Assembly: GCA_964577175.1 (NCBI GenBank)
Contig: CAZNYC010000054.1
Location: forward strand, 1 to 25,723
DNA: 25,723 bases
Direction of reading: 5' to 3'
Source of the DNA: BS750m-G62 sp964577175
GTDB lineage: Bacteria; Planctomycetota; Phycisphaerae; FEN-1346
Part shown: in pieces, positions 23,182-25,723 of the stretch
Numbering within the stretch: position 1 is the first letter of the stretch
How the letters are laid out: each line of letters opens with the position of its first letter
Made by a program: the position numbers and the translations under genes
The notes under the pieces: generated by a model
What the model was told of the DNA's origin: nothing
The model's database searches: none
The model's input: the letters and a program-made list of their open reading frames with translations, nothing else

Positions 23182-23209
23182 GCGCGGTGGGTCCCCGTAA
23201 CCACCGCGC
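23182..23209. repeat. 28-bp dispersed palindrome
   Basis: GCGCGGTGGGT...ACCACCGCGC; it has a one-base variation in the stem and an altered centre (CCCCGT). It lies in the gap between the glucokinase and zinc-ribbon genes. Confidence 0.75.
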
Positions 23210-23307
23210 CGCGAGAGACGAATCGCGGCAGCCTGGGAAGACCGCCGCGCAGCCGCCGTCACATCAATTCAGGAGATCCTTGCGGGGGGAAACGTGCGAG
23301 CCGCGCC

Positions 23308-23628
23308 ATGAAACGCCGATGCCCCAAGTGCGACGCCGAGTGGGACGGGCCCGAACGGATCGGCGCCCGCGAGGAGTGCCCCGAGTGCGCCGCCTTTCTC
23401 CATACGTGCATCAATTGCGCGCGGTTCGATCCGTCCAGCGGCACGTGCACGGAGCCGGACGTCGAATCGGTCCGCGATCCGTACTCGGCGAACTTCTGCG
23501 ACTGGTTCGCCTTCGAGACCGACGCCGCCCGCCGAGGCGCCCCGCCCCCGCCGCAAGTCGCCGACCGATCCGCCGAAGAGAACGCCCGGCGCAAGTTCGA
23601 AGACCTCTTCCGGGACGGCGGCTCGTGA
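23308..23628 (+). CDS. Small zinc-ribbon-like protein
   Basis: A 106-residue protein with eight cysteines in a regular layout: CPKC (Cys5, 8), CPEC (24, 27), CINC (34, 37), then Cys47 and Cys64. The first four look like a zinc ribbon and the next four like a second site. The C-terminal third is charged and Pro-rich, ending in ARRKFEDLFRDGG. Function unknown. The ribosome site is weak. Its TGA overlaps the GTG start of the S41 protease gene (GTGA), so the two are translationally coupled. Confidence 0.72.
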   Translation: MKRRCPKCDAEWDGPERIGAREECPECAAFLHTCINCARFDPSSGTCTEPDVESVRDPYSANFCDWFAFETDAARRGAPPPPQVADRSAEENARRKFEDLFRDGGS

Positions 23629-25268
23629 ACGGGCCACGGCGAACGACCGCCGACGGGCCGCCGACGGCTCAACGGGCGGCGTGTCGCGGCGCCCTTGCGG
23701 TTCTTTTCGTCCTCACCGCCCTCCTCCCGCTCGGGTGTGCCGCGTTCCATCGCGGGGCCTACTGGCCGAGGTACGAGAGCCGCCTCGCGGAAGCCGCCGC
23801 CTCCGCCGACGGGGCGCCGGCCGGCGCCGTGCCGGACTGGTCCGACGGCGCGCGCGCCGAGGCGCTGCGCGCCCGGTTCCGCGAGGCGACGGCCCGCCGA
23901 TGGTCCGACGAGGCGCTCGCCGACGCCGCACGCAGCATGAACGCCGGCGCCGGGCGATACGTCTACGGCAGCGCGCTGCGGAACCTCACGGCGTTGTACG
24001 TCGATCCCGTTTCCTACGGCGACCTGGTGGTGGCGGGCATCGAGAGCCTGCGCGCCTCGCTGGAAACCCGCGCGTTTCGCCAACAGTTTCCCGAGGCGGA
24101 CGACGCGGCGAAGCGGGCACGCCTGGCCGGGGCGCTCGCGGTTCTTTCCCTCAAGGCCCGCGCCGCGCGTCCGCTCTTCTCCTGGCAGGCCACCGAGTGG
24201 CTCGACGTGGCGCTGGAGAAGAACCGGGCGCTGCTCGGCCTGCCCGACGGCGCGGTCGTCGCGGAGTTCCTCTTCGGCGCCACCGACGCGCTCGACCCGT
24301 ACACGCGCTTCATGACGGCCGAGATGCTCGGCGCCTACGAGCGCCAGTTGACGGGTGAATATGCCGGCATCGGCGCCGCGGTGACGCGCCGCGAGGGGCG
24401 CGTCTTCCTCGACGAGGTGTTCGCGGGCGGCGCCGCCCACGCCGCCGGCTTCGAGGCCGACGACGAAATCGTGCGCGTCGGCGGCCGGCCCGTCCGGGAC
24501 CTCGACCTGGCGGAAATCAGCCGGCGGCTGCGCGGCGAGGCGGGCACGGAGGTCCTCGTCTCGGTCCGGGCGGGCGGCGAGGGGCCCGCCGTCACGCACA
24601 CGCTCGTCCGCACGCCCGTTCGCCTGCCGGCGGTCCGGGGCGTGCAGATGATCGCGGGCGAGGACGCGGTCGGCTACCTCCGCCTGACGGTCTTCCGGTC
24701 CGGTACGGAGCGGGAGTTACGCGCCGCCGTCGCCGACCTGGTCGCCCGCGGCGCCCGCCGCCTGGTGCTGGACCTGCGGGGCAATCCGGGCGGGTCGCTC
24801 CTGGAAGCCATCAGCGCCGCCGGCGTCTTCCTGGCCGGCGGCCGGGTGGTGGAGACGCGCGGCCGGGCCCTCGGCACCGACTGGACGTACGACGTCCCGC
24901 TCTTCGCCCGCCAGGCGTGGGCGGGCCCCATGGCCGTCCTCGTCGATGCCGGCACCGCCAGCGCCGCGGAGGCCCTCGCCGCCGCCCTCGCCGCGCGGGA
25001 CCGGGCGCCGCTCGTCGGCCGGCGCACCTACGGCAAGGGCGCGGCGCAGATCAAGGTGCCGATCCTCGGCAGCGGCACGGCCGTCACCGTCACGGTGGCG
25101 CGCGTCTACGGGCCGGACGAGACCTGCGTGGAAGGCGCGGGCCTGGCGCCCGACCGGCCCGTGCCCGAACCGGACGACGCGCCCCCGACCCCGGCCGACG
25201 ATCCTGCCGTGCGCGCCGCAATCGACCTGCTGCGCGCCGAGCCCGCCCCGGACACGGCCCCCCGATAG
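23625..25268 (+). CDS. S41 (C-terminal-processing-like) serine peptidase with PDZ domain
   Basis: A 547-residue exported peptidase. The N-terminus has a hydrophobic stretch ending in LLPLGC (Cys38), perhaps a lipobox though Pro occupies -3. Residues 60-230 are helical and unassigned, with DPYTRFM (224-230) just before the PDZ domain (about 245-320, GIGAAVTRREGRV and GFEADDEIVRVGG). The catalytic part contains LDLRGNPGG (382-390), the nucleophile Ser446 in GTASAAE and the Lys471 base in TYGKGAAQ, 25 residues apart as in CtpA/Prc. It probably trims C-termini of envelope proteins. The start is GTG 23625, overlapping the zinc-ribbon stop; a long upstream open frame is not coding. Confidence 0.88.
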   Translation: MNGPRRTTADGPPTAQRAACRGALAVLFVLTALLPLGCAAFHRGAYWPRYESRLAEAAASADGAPAGAVPDWSDGARAEALRARFREATARRWSDEALADAARSMNAGAGRYVYGSALRNLTALYVDPVSYGDLVVAGIESLRASLETRAFRQQFPEADDAAKRARLAGALAVLSLKARAARPLFSWQATEWLDVALEKNRALLGLPDGAVVAEFLFGATDALDPYTRFMTAEMLGAYERQLTGEYAGIGAAVTRREGRVFLDEVFAGGAAHAAGFEADDEIVRVGGRPVRDLDLAEISRRLRGEAGTEVLVSVRAGGEGPAVTHTLVRTPVRLPAVRGVQMIAGEDAVGYLRLTVFRSGTERELRAAVADLVARGARRLVLDLRGNPGGSLLEAISAAGVFLAGGRVVETRGRALGTDWTYDVPLFARQAWAGPMAVLVDAGTASAAEALAAALAARDRAPLVGRRTYGKGAAQIKVPILGSGTAVTVTVARVYGPDETCVEGAGLAPDRPVPEPDDAPPTPADDPAVRAAIDLLRAEPAPDTAPR

Positions 25269-25470
25269 TGTACGCCCGACACGAAGCCGTTCACTCGGGC
25301 GCGGGGGGCTCCGTACATGTCTCGCGAAACATGATGTCACTGTCCGCGCGCACCGTCGTAACGCTTTTTGTTAAGCCCGCTCTCTGCACGAACCGATAAC
25401 GAAGGTAACGCCTCGGAGCGAGGGCGCGCCTCCTCTTTTCTCACGCGCATTTGGTATCGGGAAAAAGTTG

Positions 25471-25499
25471 TTGACACGGTGATGCCGCCTGCCTAGCAT
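25471..25499 (+). promoter_or_regulatory. Promoter of the Lys-rich protein gene
   Basis: A perfect TTGACA (25471-25476), a 17-bp spacer and TAGCAT (25494-25499), preceded by an A-rich stretch (GGGAAAAAG). The start codon lies 38 nt downstream. The 200 bp before it (25269-25470) show no gene. Confidence 0.78.
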
Positions 25500-25536
25500 C
25501 ACGAGCGGGACAGTTCTTTACGAAAGGAGATGTCCT

Positions 25537-25723
25537 ATGGCCAAGAAGAAGAGGAAGAAGGCGACCAAGAAGAAGGCTACGCCGAAGAAGAAGAAAGCCA
25601 CCAAGAAGAAGAAGAAGAAGAAGAAGAAACCGGCCCGCAAGAAGAAAACGACGCGCAAGAAGAAGAAGGCGACCCGCAAGAAGACCGCCACGCGCAAAAA
25701 GAAGAAAACCACCAAGAAGAAGA
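25537..25723 (+). CDS. Lys-rich histone H1-like protein (5' part; runs off the window)
   Basis: Begins at ATG 25537, with AAAGGAG 8 nt upstream, and stays open to the window edge (62 codons). The visible product is almost entirely Lys, with Arg, Thr, Ala and Pro, in KKKATKKK and ARKKKTTRKK-type repeats, as in the basic tails of bacterial histone H1-like proteins that bind and compact DNA. No acidic residue appears in the visible part, so the charge is extreme. The true length and any folded domain lie beyond the window. A strong consensus promoter at 25471 suggests high expression. A Phe-rich open frame on the other strand is its shadow. Confidence 0.8.
   Translation, partial: MAKKKRKKATKKKATPKKKKATKKKKKKKKKPARKKKTTRKKKKATRKKTATRKKKKTTKKK

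Noticed and set aside
25518..25715. Phe-rich minus-strand open frame
   Set aside because: Exact antisense of the Lys-codon tract (AAG read as CTT/TTC); no start site.

Overview
GC-rich (about 70%) chromosomal DNA from a bacterium. It most resembles an uncultured planctomycete (PVC group). The reasons are the many signal-peptide proteins with HEAT repeats, the secreted polysaccharide-degrading enzymes, a Lys-rich histone-like protein, and intergenic spaces filled with several families of short palindromic repeats. Lineage is an inference; there is no rRNA or other marker here. No tRNA, rRNA, CRISPR array, transposase or phage structural gene was seen.

Layout. (1) 245-1385 (-): a DUF4190 membrane protein, then a TlpA-like thioredoxin lipoprotein one base later. 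(2) 1764-3702 (-): an AsmA-like protein and a MetE-like methyltransferase, with a promoter at 3740-3768. (3) 3780-8587 (-): a four-gene run of exported proteins: a class I methyltransferase, a GH10 xylanase-like enzyme whose usual acid/base Glu is His, a jelly-roll protein resembling PL14, and a parallel beta-helix protein. Together they look like a polysaccharide-degradation operon. (4) 8866-10861 (+): an iron-sulfur-type flavoprotein and an exported acetylxylan-esterase-like hydrolase that may serve the same substrate. (5) 10929-13873 (-): a membrane protein with a DUF2007-like segment, a small lipoprotein and a HEAT-repeat protein. (6) 14034-16256 (-): malate dehydrogenase and a membrane-anchored HDAC-family deacetylase, each with its own promoter. 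(7) 16589-17224 (+): a TRIC-type cation channel. (8) 17271-19034 (-): a lower-GC gene for a dCTP-deaminase-fold protein that lacks the catalytic Glu and ends in a membrane helix, then XerD. (9) 19473-25268 (+): a large HEAT/TPR protein, a ROK glucokinase, a small zinc-ribbon protein and an S41 protease translationally coupled to it. (10) 25537 to the window end (+): the start of a Lys-rich histone H1-like protein with a strong promoter.

Non-coding DNA. At least five dispersed repeat families can be read directly: a 28-bp palindrome (9 copies, often paired head-to-head), two ~125-130-bp MITE-like elements built from a pair of those palindromes plus 16-19-bp terminal inverted repeats, a 'GCAGAG' element with a perfect 19-bp inverted repeat, a pair of elements sharing 42 nt with 40 identities, and 'AGCCGCGAGCC' and 'GCCGCGGC' repeats. 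They abut stop or start codons, and in two cases they appear to have supplied a protein's C-terminus or stop codon. The best candidates for undescribed biology are this repeat system and the catalytically dead Dcd-like membrane protein. Most real genes have a clear AGGAG-type ribosome binding site, which was used to choose starts.
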